Shown here one piece after another: positions 11,660 through 23,499 of a DNA stretch of 64,000 nt. The stretch's first letter is position 1. Every line of letters starts with the position of its first letter. Source of the stretch: Sternotherus odoratus. Its lineage: Eukaryota; Chordata; Testudines; Kinosternidae. The position numbers and the translations under genes were made by a program. The stretch spans positions 8,132,651 to 8,196,650 of the forward strand of contig JAVMKO010000003.1 in the NCBI GenBank assembly GCA_032164245.1, written 5' to 3'. The notes under the pieces were generated by a model. It was not told the DNA's origin and ran no database searches. It was given only the letters and a program-made list of their open reading frames with translations.

Positions 11660-12200
11660 CAGTCAGTTCCTCATTTCACCAAGCAGTGTCCTTGCAGGCA
11701 CATGCAATAATAAACTGGGACATGGAGAATTTGAATTTGGCAGCTAATGAAAGCTAACCCTACCCGCCTCTCTGCCCAGGATAGGTTAGGATTTGCCAGG
11801 ATTGGTCCCCGAGCTCCAACAGCAGCGGAAGAAACACTCAGTGCACAATGACCTCACGGGGGGTCATTCTTGCTCTGTGAACGGTGACACTGAAATCATT
11901 AGGGCTGTAGGTGGAGTACAGCATGACGTGATGTAAGTGTGCCAGAGCCTCTCCCTTAAAAACTAGCAGGTCTCCTTCCCTAAGTGAAAAATTAACCATT
12001 ATCAGGATACAGCTTCTTCACCTCATGGATCCTACTCAGGCCTCCAGTGAGCACCAAGAGCTCCAATACCATTACAGAAGACATAAAAATGCTCTTCAAA
12101 TTTCCCTGCCTGCAGCTGTAGCTCAGTCACTTCTTATTCTCTCCTCTCTGTAGGTCTCACATTTTGCATCTGCACTTTCCTTCTTTAAAAACAACAACAA
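11660..12200 (+). repeat. Defensin-locus repeated unit, copy at 11.7 kb
   Basis: Shares gcaataataaactgg, tgtgaacggtgaca, atgtaagtgtgccag and the Cys-poor downstream stretch with 18420-19200 and 40580-41330 in the same orientation, and with 25925-26300 in reverse. The 18.4 and 40.6 kb copies contain a MITE-like insert of about 270 bp that is absent here, so this copy gives the empty site. No defensin exon is visible. Confidence 0.7.
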
Positions 12201-12733
12201 CAACCGCTCTTTGTCACACCAAGGGGCTGGGAGCGGGGTAAGAGCCTCCTAGATCTGAACACACACACGGGAGGGGAGAATGTGGGGCTGACAGGTGCGT
12301 CTGACTCTATTCTCCTCCAGTCTCCCTGCCACTCAACCCTACTTCTTCCCTGCTTCCCAGTGTCCTACCCTCCCCCAAACCTCCCTCACTTGAGGCCCCA
12401 AACACTCTCCCATCCCCTATTACCCATCCCCATTAATCTCCTGCTTCACAATTTCCCTCCACTCCCAGGTAGAGCTATGATTTGAACTAAAGAAGGGTCC
12501 CCTCTAGTGGCCATTTTACATATGCACAGTTAATTTACGGAGAAGAGATTCAGAATTGAACCTGGAACAAAAGTAAAACGTGTTAAATTTTAACTTGTTT
12601 CTAATTCTTTATGTTCTGCAATTAGACCTCTCCTTTGGCTGAATGATTAATTCAGGCTTCTGAGATATTTAGTAGTAAGAAAATGAAATGCACCTTTTGC
12701 ACTACTAAAAATATTTGATTAGTATTTGCTTGG
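12201..12733. other. No gene recognised
   Basis: Contains a short CAA run (12190-12205) and a pyrimidine-rich stretch with a 67-codon frame (12282-12485). There is no domain, start context or splice evidence, and the composition resembles ordinary intergenic sequence. Confidence 0.5.
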
Positions 12734-12741
12734 CAGTAGAG

Positions 12742-14338
12742 CAGGGGTCTCCAAACTTTTCAGCCCGAGGGCCGCATTAACTATCAAATAGCAGTTCGGG
12801 GGCCGACAACACACTCGAGGTCCAAATAAAAAAGAATCAAAACATGGATGTTGTTTTTAATTATTTATTTAATATTATTTTATTCAGTTATTATTTAATA
12901 ACACATTGATACACTACACATGAACACCTGTTCACTACACATGAACACTACACATGAACACCTGTTCACTACACATGAACACTACACATGAACACCTGTT
13001 CACTACACATGAACACTACACATGAACACTACACATGAACACCTGTTCACTACACATGAACACTACACATGAACACCTGTTCACTACACATGAACACTAC
13101 ACATGAACACCTGTTCACTACACATGAACACTACACATGAACACTACACATGAACACCTGTTCACTACACATGAACACTACACATCAACCCCCCAACTGA
13201 CCCACCCAGCCAGGTCTCTCCCCCCAAAACCTCCTTTCCTCCAACCCCCAACTGACCCACCCAGCCAGGTCTCTCCCCCCAAAACCTCCTTTCCTCCAAC
13301 CCCCCCCCCCAACTGACCCACCCAGCCAGGTCTCTCCCCCCAAAACCTCCTTTCCTCCAACCCCCCAACTGACCCACCCAGCCAGGTCTCTCCCCCCCCA
13401 AACCTCCTTTCCTCCAACCCCCAACTGACCCACCCAGCCAGGTCTCTCCCCCCAAAACCTCCTTTCCTCCAACCCCCCCCCAAATGACCCACCCAGCCAG
13501 GTCTCTCCCCCCAAAACCTCCTTTCCTCCAACCCCCCCCCAACTGACCCACCCAGCCAGGTCTCTCCCCCCAAAACCTCCTTTCCTCCAACCCCCCCCCC
13601 CCAAAATGACCCACCCAGCCAGGTCTCTCCCCCCAAAACCTCCTTTCCTCCAACCCCCCCCCCCAAATGACCCACCCAGCCAGGTCTCTCCCCCCAAAAC
13701 CTCCTTTCCTCCAACCCCCAACTGACCCACCCAGCCAGGTCTCTCCCCCCAAAAACCTCCTTTCCTCCAACCCCCCCCCCAACTGACCCGCTCAACCTGG
13801 TCTCTTCCCCCCCCCCAACTGACCCGCTCAACCCGGTCTCTTCCCCCCCCCCAACTGACCCGCTCAACCCGGTCTCTTCCCCCCCCCCCCCCGCCCAACT
13901 GACCCGCTCAACCCAGTCTCTCCCCACAGACCGTTTCGCCGCCTGGCAGTGGGTGGCTCCTTGTTTCGCCACCTGTAACTGGGTGGCGGTGCGGCGCGTC
14001 CCGGCCCCAGCTCTGAGCCGTCCTTGGCCGGCGGCGGCAGCGGAGCATGTGGCGCGTCCCGGCCGGTGGCGGCAGTGGAGCACGCGGCGCGTCCCGGCCG
14101 GCGGCGGCAGTGGAGCACGTGGTGTGTCCTGGCTGGTGGCGGCAGCGGAGCACGCGGCGCGTCCCGGCCCCGCGGCTGGTGGTGGCAGCGGAGCACGCGG
14201 CGCGTCCCGACCGGCGGCGGCAACGGAGCACGCGGCGCATCCCGGCCCCGTGGCTGGTTTCCGACCGATCTCCACGGGCCAGATGAGAGGGCCTCGCGGG
14301 CCGCATCCGGCCCGCAGGCCGTAGTTTGGAGACCCCTG
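12742..14338. mobile_element. Nonautonomous hAT element, 1597 bp, full of minisatellites
   Basis: Ends are caggggtctccaaactttt and agtttggagacccctg. The exact 8-bp duplication cagtagag is at 12734-12741 and 14339-14346. The interior holds three unrelated tandem arrays: an AT-balanced array of cactacacatgaacac units (about 12917-13187), a C-rich unit of about 57 bp around cagccaggtctctcccccca repeated about eleven times (13188-13790), and a GC-rich unit around gcggcagtggagcacg (14030-14240). Minus-strand frames of up to 393 codons simply translate these arrays. Confidence 0.94.
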
Positions 14339-14346
14339 CAGTAGAG

Positions 14347-14804
14347 GATAGAATCCCAACTAGGGCTCTATTGCACTAGGTGTAACACACCCACAACAGT
14401 AGAGCCAACGGCTTATAATCTTTAAAAAATGTCTACTCACCTTCTCGTAACTGTTGTTCTTCAAGATGTGTTGCTCATGTCCATTCCAGTTAGATGTGCG
14501 CGCACCGTGTGCTTCATGTGCTGCCATTGGAGCTCTGGGATAAATGCTTGTAAATCTTTCGCTGTCCCAGGAAGAATGGCTGACATTAGCCATCACATTC
14601 ATATCCTCCACGTCCCAGCTTATTATGGTCTGAGCCTGCCTGGTGCAATGAGCCAAGGACTGGTTACTAAGGACACATACGCAGTCTACGTTTTAAACAA
14701 AAAATAAATACTGTTACCAGAAATGACTATTGTGAAGATTGGTTGAGGTGGTGGAGTCAGAGGGTGGAAGGACAGCACTGTCATTACCAAATTTAAATGA
14801 ATAT
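14347..14804. other. No gene recognised; remote similarity to the 26.3 kb unit
   Basis: The stretch near 14505-14570 (ccgtgtgcttcatgtgctgcc) resembles 26278-26345 loosely. It may be another eroded relic of the locus-specific unit. No open frame is convincing. Confidence 0.35.
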
Positions 14805-15725
14805 TACATTGAACAAAACCGGCCGCAGGACCAACCTTTGGGGCATCCACTTGATACCGACTGCCAACTAGAAATGGAAACATTGATCACTACCTGTTGA
14901 GACCAATGATCCAGCCAGCTTTCTATCCACCTTATGGTCCATTCATCCAGCCCATACTTATTTAACTTGCTGGCAAGAATACTGTGGGAGACTGTATCAA
15001 AAGCATTGCTAAAGTCAAGGAATAACATGTCCACTGTTTTCCCCTCATCCACAGAGCCAGTTATCTCATCATAGAAGGCAATTCGGTTAGTCAGGCATGA
15101 CTTGCCCTCGATGAATCCATGCTGACTGTTCCTGATCACTTTCCTCTCCTCTAAGTGCTTCAGAATTGATTGTTTGAGGACCTGCTCCATAATTTTTCCA
15201 AGGGTTGAGGTGAAACTGACTGGTCTGTAGTTCCTCAGATCTTCCTTCTTCCTTTTTTTAAAGATGGGCACTACATTAGCCTTTTTTCAGTCATCCAGGA
15301 CCTCCCCCGATCACCATGAGTTTTCAAAGATAATGGCCAATGGCTCTGTAATCACATCGGCCAACTCCATTAGCACCCTCAGATGCAGCGCATCCGGCCC
15401 CATGGACTTGTGCTCATCCAGTTTTTCTAAATAATTGTGTACCACTTCTTTCTTCACAGAGGGCTGGTCATCTCCTCCCCATACCGTGCTGCACAGTGCA
15501 GTAATCTGGGAGCTGACCTTGTTTGTGAAGATAGAAGCAAAAAAAGAAATGAGTACATTAGCTTTCTCAATATCCTCTGTCACTAGGTTGCCTCCCTCAT
15601 TCAGTAAGGGCCCCACACTTTCCTTGACTTTCTTCTTGCTGCTAACATACCTGAAGAAGCCTTTCTTGTTACTCCTAACATCTCTTGCTAGCTGCAACTC
15701 CAAGGTACTAATGGGTGCTACACAT
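14805..15725 (-). mobile_element. CR1 LINE internal reverse-transcriptase fragment
   Basis: Minus-strand frames 15703-15311 and 15271-14804 encode the N-terminal half of a CR1 reverse transcriptase: [17 protein letters not shown], then LRNYRPVSFTSTLGKIMEQV, QHGFIEGKSCLTN and the catalytic-region motif FLDFSNAFDTVSH. A frameshift near 15290 separates them. Both ends are truncated. It is a different part of the element from the 9-10 kb copy. Confidence 0.93.
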
Positions 15726-16109
15726 TCCCATTATTAATTCATTTTCAATATACAACTGCTTGTTAGTGGAGAATGTCCCATGTAAAACTGGTGGTGCTGG
15801 TTATCTGCCAGTTTAATTAAGTCCAGGTGTGACAGGGTCAGCTTCTGTGTGGAAATGGAGTTGTGTTGAAAGCTGCTTAGAACAGATGTAGCTGCTAATT
15901 GGATTAAGTGTGTGGGAGGGGGTTGAAACAATTTACGGTAACTCCTCACTTAATGTTGTAGTTATATTCCTGAAAAATGCTACTCTAAGCGAAACAAAGT
16001 TAAGCAAATCCTATTTCCCCATAAGAATTAATATAAATGGGTGTATGTTTGGGGGGGAGGGGTAAGGTTTCAGGGAATTGGTTTTTTTTTTTGCCAGACA
16101 AGAGACTAT

Positions 16110-17312
16110 ATTTTATAGAGAATCATAGAACCATAGAACCGGAAGGGACCTTGAGAGGTCATCTAGTGCAGTCCCCTGCACTCAAGGCAGGACTAAGTAT
16201 TATCTAGACCAGCGGTCACCAACCAGTGGTCCGCGGACCACCGAATTTGGGTGGTCCGCAGAGCCGCAGCCGGAGGAGAGGGGCGGGGTCAGTAAGAGGC
16301 GAGCCGGGGGGAGAGAAGAGCGGAGGCGGGGCTGGGGCCGGGGCAGGAGGCAACGCGAGGCAAGGCAAGGCAAGGCAAGCGGGGGGGGGGGGGGAGGGAA
16401 AGCACGGCCGGAGCGGGGGGAGGAGAGCGCGGCCGGAGCGGGGTGGGGGCGAGCCGCACCGCGCTGCTGGAGCCGGGGGGGGCGGGTGTCAGTAAGAGGC
16501 GAGCCGGGAGGGGGGAGAAGAGCGGAGGCGGGGCCGGGGCAGGAGGCGAGGCAAGGCAAGGCAAGGCAAGGCAAGCCGGGGGGGGGAGCACGGCCAGAGC
16601 GGGGTGGGGGCGAGCCGCACCGCGCTGCTGGAGGGGGGGGGGTCAGTAAGAGGCGAGCCGGGGGGGGAGAAGAGCGGAGGTGGGGCCGGGGCAGGAGGCG
16701 AGGCAAGGCAAGGCAAGGCAAGGCAAGGCAAGGCAAGCCGGGGGGTGGGGAGAGCACGGCTGGAGCGGGGGGAGGAGAGCGCAGCCGGAGCGGGGGGGGG
16801 GGGGGGGGGCGAGCCGCACCGCGCTGCTGGAGCCGGGGGGAGGGGGTCAGTAAGAGGCGAGCTGGGGGGGGGGAGAAGAGCGGAGGCGGGGCCGGGGCAG
16901 GAGGCGAGGCAAGGCAAGGCAAGGCAAGCTGGGGGGCGGGAGAGCACGGCTGGAGCGGGGGGAGGAGAGCGCGGCCGGAGCGGGGCGGGGGGGGCGAGCC
17001 GCACCGCGCTGCTGGAGCCGGGGGGGGGGGGGGGCCGAGCCACGCCGCTGGAGCCGGAGGGGGGCGGGGGGGGACAGCCATGCTGCTGAGGCCGGGGGGG
17101 GGGGCAGTCGAGCCGGGGGGGGGGGCCCGCGCCACGCAACTTTAGTGGTCCGTGAGGACCAAAAGGTTGGCGACCACTGATCTAGACCATCCCTGACGGG
17201 TGTTTGTTCAACCTGCTCTTAAAAATCCCCAATGATGGAGAGATTCCACCACCTCCCTAGGCAATTTATTCCAGTGCTTAACCACCCTGACAGTCAGGAA
17301 GATTTTCCTGAT
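16110..17312 (-). mobile_element. CR1 LINE 3' end, split by a hAT element
   Basis: 16110-16209 and 17188-17312 form one CR1 3' end read on the minus strand. The plus strand shows gaatcatagaaccatagaa, ggaagggacctt and, beyond the insert, tcaacctgctcttaaaaatc and ttccagtgcttaaccaccct. The hAT at 16210-17179 divides it. An LTR-like start (tgtaagcagagtctggatga) at about 17313 truncates it. Confidence 0.88.
16210..17179. mobile_element. Nonautonomous hAT element, 970 bp, GC-rich
   Basis: Ends are cagcggtcaccaaccagtgg and ttggcgaccactg, with the exact duplication atctagac at 16202-16209 and 17180-17187. The interior is a G-rich tandem array with a unit of about 130-190 bp, containing gtcagtaagaggcgagc, gaggcaaggcaaggc and gccgcaccgcgctgctgg. 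Long Gly/Arg or Pro/Ala frames on both strands come from this array. Confidence 0.94.
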
Positions 17313-17867
17313 GTAAGCAGAGTCTGGATGAGCTCCACCCTGGCATCTGGTGGTGAGTTGTGGAAAAGGACTTTGGAGCTGTTCTTGTTTGCATGGGCGC
17401 ACCCCATCAAACATCCTCTTCCATAGAGCACTCACAATGGAACTTACCTCTGAATATCTCCACCCTTTTCCCTTCCTGGTGCTCTGTTCCAGAGGAGAGG
17501 CCCATCCATCTTTGACCTCTTTCCCTCAGCATCTTGTGGAGATGTCCCATCACCCTACTGACCTTTCAGAGGATGGTTGGTGGCCCACTTCTCCTCTCCC
17601 ATCCCCCCTCACAGAATAAAGCTACCAATATCTTCTGAGGAAGAGATGCCCTCCCTCATCCTTTTGTAGCGGGACATAAACATTCCTTATGCACCAGGTC
17701 AGGCATGTCCTAATCCTCAAACACTCTGTGATATTTAACCCAGGTTATTTCAAATTCAGCACAAACAAGGAAATAGCATTGGGTCCAAGCTCTTTTTGGT
17801 CTCTTTATAAAGTGTTAAGTATCTGAAGGGTTTATATTGCTGTTTTCCCCTCTACTTGTGATATAGC

Positions 17868-17969
<102 letters not shown>

Positions 17970-18389
17970 TAAAAAATGAAGCCTAGTCTTCCCTCTTTTG
18001 CTGGAGATATTTTTGGAGTCCTCAGAGATATGTCTGTGAGGTTCATTAACTTTGAGCTGAAATGGTGGAGTTCTTGAATCATTTTTTAAAAAGTTATGCT
18101 ACTAAGTGCTTAAAACATTTGAATGAAATACTTGTTAATTATAAAAAACAATCAACCAAGAGTTTTAAATTCTTCCTTCGTAGATATCATGTAGATATCT
18201 TAGTAGATACCTTACCAGTTCTCTCTCTCTCTCTCTCTCCTCCCTATTCTCCCCTTCCCCCCAACCTTCCCCCCTTTTCTCCTCCAGTATGTCTGTACAG
18301 ATCTGGTCTCATTGTATGAGATACAGACATACTGGGTGGAGGTGCGGGGGGACATAATGCATAAGATAGCAGAATGTATAAGCGCCCAC

Positions 18390-19200
18390 GGGCCCATATT
18401 ACTGCACCACGCAATGTCACTGCAGACAAATGCAATAATAAACTGGGGCATGGAGTAAATGAATACCAGCACACACCCTGCTTGAGAGAGCCTGGTATTG
18501 GAGTTGGTAGGATTGCTTCCACAGAAACAACAGCAGCACAAGAAATGCACGGGGCACAATGACTAGATATGGAGACAGATTCTGCCACCATCCTTCATAA
18601 GGAGTAGTTCTTATTTTGTGAACGGTGACATTGATTTCAATGGGGTTCTATGTGGACTATGGCATGGCACAATGGAAGCTCTGGTCTACATGTACTACAT
18701 GGGCTGACATAGCTACATCACTCAAGGGTGTGAAAAACTCATCCCTCTGAGAAAGAAAGTTAAGCCAACTCAGCCCCGGTGTAGACAACGCTAGGTCAGT
18801 GGAAGAGATCTTCTATCTACCTATCTACTACCACTTGAGGGGATGGATTTACTACAGCAACAGAAAAACTCCCTTTGTCACTCTAGTCAGTGTCTGCAAT
18901 ACAATGCTACAGTGGCACAGCTGAAGCACTGAAGCTGTACGCCAGTAGCTCTTGTTGTGTAAATGTAAGTGTGCCAGCTAGTGTGCCAAAACTAGCTGGT
19001 TTCCTTCCCTACATGAAAAACTAGCTGTTTTCGGGGCAATGCTGCTCTACTTCAATGATCCTGCTTACTGCCCCAGTGAGCACGTACGGGTTCAGTTGCA
19101 CCGGGGGCCCAATTCCATTAGAGAAGCCTTAGAAATTATCTTAAGTTTTACTGGCTGCAGCTGTAGCCAAATAATGTCTCATTCTCCCTTCTCTCAACTG
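18390..19200 (+). repeat. Defensin-locus repeated unit with MITE-like insert
   Basis: Matches 11660-12160 except that about 18688-18955 is an extra segment. This contains tagctacatcactcaaggg and ctcagccccggtgtagacaa, phrases typical of palindromic turtle and crocodile MITEs. The duplicate at 40580-41330 contains the same insert, so the insertion predates the 17.4/39.6 kb duplication. Confidence 0.65.
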
Positions 19201-19481
19201 TATGAATGAGAGAATTCCTTAAAAGCTGCTTAGTATCTGCAGGGGCCATTGGCCCTCACAAGCCCGACACATCAACCTTTCATATCTGTACTTTCCACTG
19301 GTATTGTTTTGACTGACGATTACTACAGCGACAAAACCGCAAGGAGAAGGGAGAGATTTCAATATTTTGAGGGCTCTTCCCCTGTGACTCTTGCACATGT
19401 ATGGAGGCTGGGGTCATGGAGGTGATAGCAGGACTCAGAGAGGCTGGAACAGCTGCAGCATTGCCCGGGTATAATAAAGGG

Positions 19482-19985
19482 TTAACTGGCTATAGTTCTT
19501 TGCAGATATGATAACCACAACTCACGGAACATCTGTGTCAATGGCAGCATTGTTACCACAAACAACAAGGGTGACAGAAAATCACCTTGAAAGATTCGTC
19601 TTTTAATTGGAACCTCATTAACGAGAGTCCCTTCCAGGGAGAGACGAGTGTTCCAGTTAATCATAGATTGCAACAGAAAGGAAACGGACTTTGGGTGAAC
19701 TCTGTGCATTTTCAGTGTCTCAATGATCCATTTCACTCTCTTGTCAACAACGATCTCCAGTTTTCTTGAGCTCTTTGGACAGCTGAATGATTTTGACCTA
19801 GAGTTGCCCACCTCCATACAACACATCGGGCCAGGAGATGCAGGCCAGCTAAGACCTTCTGAGGTCCTGTTTATACCATTCATAATAATTAAAGATTTGC
19901 CTGCAATCACTGTATTGGGTTGGGATGGCAGGCTATACCCTGCTAGTTGCCAAACTAGTATTTCAAAGTCTCACAAGATTATTAA
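19482..19985 (-). mobile_element. R4/R2-group LINE reverse-transcriptase fragment
   Basis: The 142-codon minus frame contains WIIETLKMHRVHPKSVSFLL and, further on, PIKRRIFQGDFLSPLLFVV. The second matches the conserved reverse-transcriptase box IKRGIFQGDSLSPLLF of R4/Dong-type and related restriction-endonuclease LINEs, with G-to-R and S-to-F changes. No YxDD box remains. It is a short dead fragment duplicated at 41650-41965. Confidence 0.75.
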
Positions 19986-21450
19986 TTATTATTATTATTA
20001 AATTATTTTTCAGTCTGGAACCCCAAATCATGGACCATTGTGCCAAGCTCTGTACAAAAACACAACAGTGAGATAATCCTTGAACCAAAGAATTTGCAAC
20101 CCAAGTATCATAAGAGAATGGCAGACACCATTGATTTGGTGAATTTAATGTCCCCTGTCTATACATAGCCACATCATATGGCATCTGTAAGCTTATTAAG
20201 TCTACATCAAGAAGACGTATGATGTGGACCTGTCAGTTGGTGCCATTACCAAAATAAACAGTGACACCATCAACAAATTAAATAATCCCTTTGATCATTG
20301 CACTTGTTTCTGTTAGTTTAATGACCATGTCTTATTTCAAGACATAAAATTGGATTTGTTTGTGATCTCAAAGCACAACAACAATCTAAACCATAAAACA
20401 AAGCATCTAATACTAAATTTTGCAAGTATCATCGAAGTATAAAAACAGTGGTGACATTTCTAGTCTTATTATCATTGTCTCGCTCATCATTATGATCTCT
20501 GTCGAGAGTGTGTGGGTCACCAGTCTTCACTACATTGTGCACAGTTCTCTGCAGAGAAGATTGTTCTTGCTACAGACCCATTTGATTGTGCAACTACTCC
20601 TACTGGTACATGCAAGAACAATGTCTTGTCTTGTCCCTTTTCCTGGCTACACTGAGGAACAGGCAAATCAGGTCTCTGTGTGCCTTGATTCTTTCCTGCT
20701 CTGATCATACAGCACAGCTACCAAATTCCTTGCTGAAGAAATTGTGGCTTGTCTATCACTCTCTTCCTAAGTTCACACAATCTTAGAAGTGGTCAGTTTT
20801 TGTTTCCAATACAAAATAGGGTGAGACAGAGTCACATCTTGTTAATGCATGTGCCACAGGAGGTATGATGCAGAAGTCAGGAATCATACACAAGTCTGAA
20901 GCAACACTTGCCAGTCGCAGTGCCTGTTTCAATCCATGTTATCTATGTGTTCTATTTCAGGAAAGTAGAGAAGAGCAAGGACCAAAACATTTCTATCAGA
21001 TGATGTAGGTGTTATGGCTCCTTTGACACCACATGACAAAAAAGCCACAATGGCACGTGCACATTTTCTTGGGCTTCCTCAATAACTCCACTGGCGATGA
21101 GCTTTTTTACTTCACCATTGGAAAGCCTCCAGCAAGGACTGTTTATTTTGGGTGCCCTTCTACACTCTCAACTGCATTTTGAACCGTACAGTCACAGAGG
21201 AATATTAGAAGTGATTGCTTGTTGGATGCCATATATAGAAACTTTTCTGTGGAGTCACAGGTTATACACCAGTCACTTAATATTTATTGCAAACAATTTT
21301 ACGACCTCTCTGGTGCATCTTTCTGAAGTGTCCACAGTTCCTGTTGTCATAGCTGTTAAAAACTTTAATTAAAGAATACGTTTTTCCAAATCCTTTTCGG
21401 ATCACCTGAGGTACTTACACAGGGAGAACCATTGAATGAGGAATTCATCT
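19986..21450. other. No gene recognised
   Basis: AT-rich intergenic sequence with a short ATT run at about 19980-20000. 20020-20100 (caagctctgtacaaaaacac) resembles an old dispersed repeat common in reptile genomes, without a clear family. Frames of 60-95 codons here show no domain. Confidence 0.5.
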
Positions 21451-21623
21451 ATCATAGAATCTCAGAGTTGGAAGGGACTTAAGGAGATCTAGTCCAACCC
21501 CCTACTCAAAAGGGGATCAATCCCATTTTGCCCCATATCCCTAAATAGCCCCATGAAGGATTGAACTCACAATCCTGGCTTTAGCAGGCCAATACGCAAA
21601 CCACTAAGCTATCCCACCTCCCT
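21451..21623 (-). mobile_element. tRNA-derived SINE with CR1-like tail
   Basis: On the minus strand the head reads gggaggtgggatagcttagt, with A box tagcttagtgg and B box gttcaatcc at tRNA spacing. The tail reads ggttggactagatctcc and ends tctgagattctatgat, matching the CR1 3' end. This is the layout of the tortoise Pol III SINE, in which a tRNA-Lys-like head is fused to a CR1 tail that is thought to recruit CR1 reverse transcriptase. It is the best taxonomic hint in the window. Confidence 0.85.
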
Positions 21624-22299
21624 CAACGTTTGTGTCTACCCATTGTGCTTTTCAAGCTATAGGCATACACTCCAGTGCTAGGGTGCACAACCTTCAGTCT
21701 GAGATGCATCAGGTCAGCAAACATCAGTTGGAAATGTCGAAAACTACTAGAGTCCCTTGTGAGATGTGTTAAGAATTAAGAATATGTGTGGTGAAAACAT
21801 TTCAGGTTGGTGTATTGCAAAATGTTGATAGTCATCATTTTTGACACTTCCTAAACAATTTTATCATTTCTGGAAAAAAAATACCTGCCCCTGCAAAACC
21901 AATAACATCTTTTTAATAGATTGTTGTTTGGTAGCTTTGACCTAACAGCACCACACTCAGGGTGTTGACATTAACTTAAACAATAAAAACTGTTGTCATA
22001 GCCAAGTTGCAGTGTCTCAGGAACTGTGCAAAATGGACACAGTGTCATTGTGGGTACCATTCTTTCATCACATCAACAGGTTTCCCACACCACTTGACAA
22101 CTTCACATCAGACCTTGCCTAAACATTCGTAAAATGAGCTTTCAAATGATACGTAATGGGGACAGTTTGGAGAGTGGGCACATTAAATTACCAAACAATG
22201 GTCCTTTTTGGAGAATTACCTCACATCTATCAGACAACAGAGGAAAAAAAGGAGTCAGTTGAGGCAGCACAGGGAAACAATAGACAAGAATGATTTGGT
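21624..22299. other. No gene recognised
   Basis: Intergenic sequence between the SINE and the 22.3 kb relic. No frames, splice sites or repeat ends are convincing. Confidence 0.45.
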
Positions 22300-22865
22300 C
22301 TTATATCTATAAGAATGGAAACACGGATAAAATCCAGGTTAAAATATAGTAACCTACATTTCCTAAATGATGAAGAAACGAATATTTTGGCTACATTTTT
22401 GAAAGGACCAACTTCTCTGATGTGGCTACACCTGGCAATTAGTACTGAAGAAAGTATTACCAAGTGCTGAGTTGTCACAAGAACGTTGACACAGAGTCTT
22501 ACAAACAGCCAGTTGATCTGACTGGAAGTGACTTGTTCAAACCCTTCTGTTTCTAAATGGTGCAGCCATCCACACCAGTGCTGAGACAGTTCAGCTAGGC
22601 TTAGCCAATCAGCATTCATGATCTTCACAGGTACGTCACTGCTAGGAATCAGAAAGGGTTAAAGACACCACAACGGCCAATAAGGAAAGTTGGTGATGCT
22701 GGTAGCTACCTGCTTTCCATCCGTTAAGGATGTGGGGCAGTTGTGCTCACAGCTACAGTTCTCAACTCCGCAGACAGAGAGCCAGCACATCTCTTTCATT
22801 ATGTCGTCCTATATGTTGCCAGAGCATTGTTATTTCATTTCTGAATGGGGAAAACAACAGAAAAG
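22300..22865 (+). pseudogene. Relic of defensin intron and flank, no exon left
   Basis: Collinear with 7300-7720 and 58800-59300 in plus orientation. Shared phrases include ctgactggaagtgacttgtt, caatcagcattcat-like and ctgctttccatcc, followed by a weaker match up to ctgaatgggg. In copies A and B this segment precedes the cysteine exon. Here the matching position (about 22880) holds only AT-rich sequence, so the exon is lost or beyond recognition. Confidence 0.65.
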
Positions 22866-22991
22866 AACAAATGTAAAATGTGCAGGAATAAAATATAGAA
22901 TAAATTAGTATAATGTAATGTATTAATTGTCCCCTTTAATAGAGGGTGACAAATATTGCTCAATATTACTTTTCCATTTTATATACCTCTT

Positions 22992-23134
22992 CCCTGGTGC
23001 AATTGGGAGCATGAAGACAAAAACTGCAAAGAGAAGGTAAAATACCCATATGGCTTAAGTCCAGCGGGGCGCTTAGTCTGACTAGAGAGAAGAGGAACTA
23101 AGATAGAGAGGAGACAGAGAGTCCCTGTATTATA
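22992..23134 (-). pseudogene. Beta-defensin copy P: signal exon with lost start
   Basis: On the minus strand a TATA box (tataata, 23134-23128) is followed about 80 bp later by a signal-peptide exon. It aligns codon for codon with the intact gene at 37652. The initiation codon is ATA (23051-23049) instead of ATG. The hydrophobic core FYLLFAVFVFML stays open for the full exon. The donor GT of the intact gene is replaced by GA. No cysteine exon is found downstream on this strand (below 22.99 kb); plus-oriented relic sequence lies there instead. This is a dead copy, broken at both start codon and splice donor. Confidence 0.75.
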
Positions 23135-23499
23135 GAAGTGCAGCAGTCCCATTACAATTAAGTTTGCATCATGATTTCTGTTGGAGGTCAGCCTTTCTAA
23201 GTCCTCTGAAATGAACTTGGTTAGTCAAATTCCTTTGAAATTTGGTGAGCATCATGATGGTGTAGAGAGTTGGCATGATGCCAAATTACTATGAATTGTT
23301 GTGATTGATATAAATACATGTGATAAGCATGAGGTTGGTGTGGCTTGAGATGTCTGAATTGGCTAAAGGATTCTGGGAGCAGGATTCTTTTAGCATCACA
23401 CGGCTGGTATGGAAATGTACTACAAGTGCTGAGATTGCACTTAAATGGTTAATTGAGACTCTATTTGTGTATATGCTTCAACTTGGAACTTTACAATGT

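Noticed and set aside
13165..14359. Minus-strand frames of 205-393 codons rich in Gly/Trp/Arg/Glu
   Set aside because: They translate the 57-bp minisatellite inside the hAT element; parallel frames are open too, as expected for a tandem repeat with no stops.
16200..17145. Proline/alanine- and glycine/arginine-rich frames of 200-311 codons
   Set aside because: Both strands stay open because the hAT interior is a G-rich tandem array; there is no start context, domain or splice signal.
18244..18591. Minus frame with several cysteines (HCAPCISCAA) near the defensin-locus unit
   Set aside because: Cysteine spacing does not fit a beta-defensin, there is no CC pair and no splice sites; the duplicate at 40.4-40.7 kb has frame changes.
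21451..21623. Functional tRNA gene on the minus strand
   Set aside because: The A and B boxes are present, but there is no proper acceptor stem and the 3' part is a CR1-like tail, so it is a SINE.
23005..23040. Plus-strand atgaagacaaaaactgc followed by gtaaaat
   Set aside because: The homology to defensins is on the minus strand; the plus reading has no hydrophobic segment.
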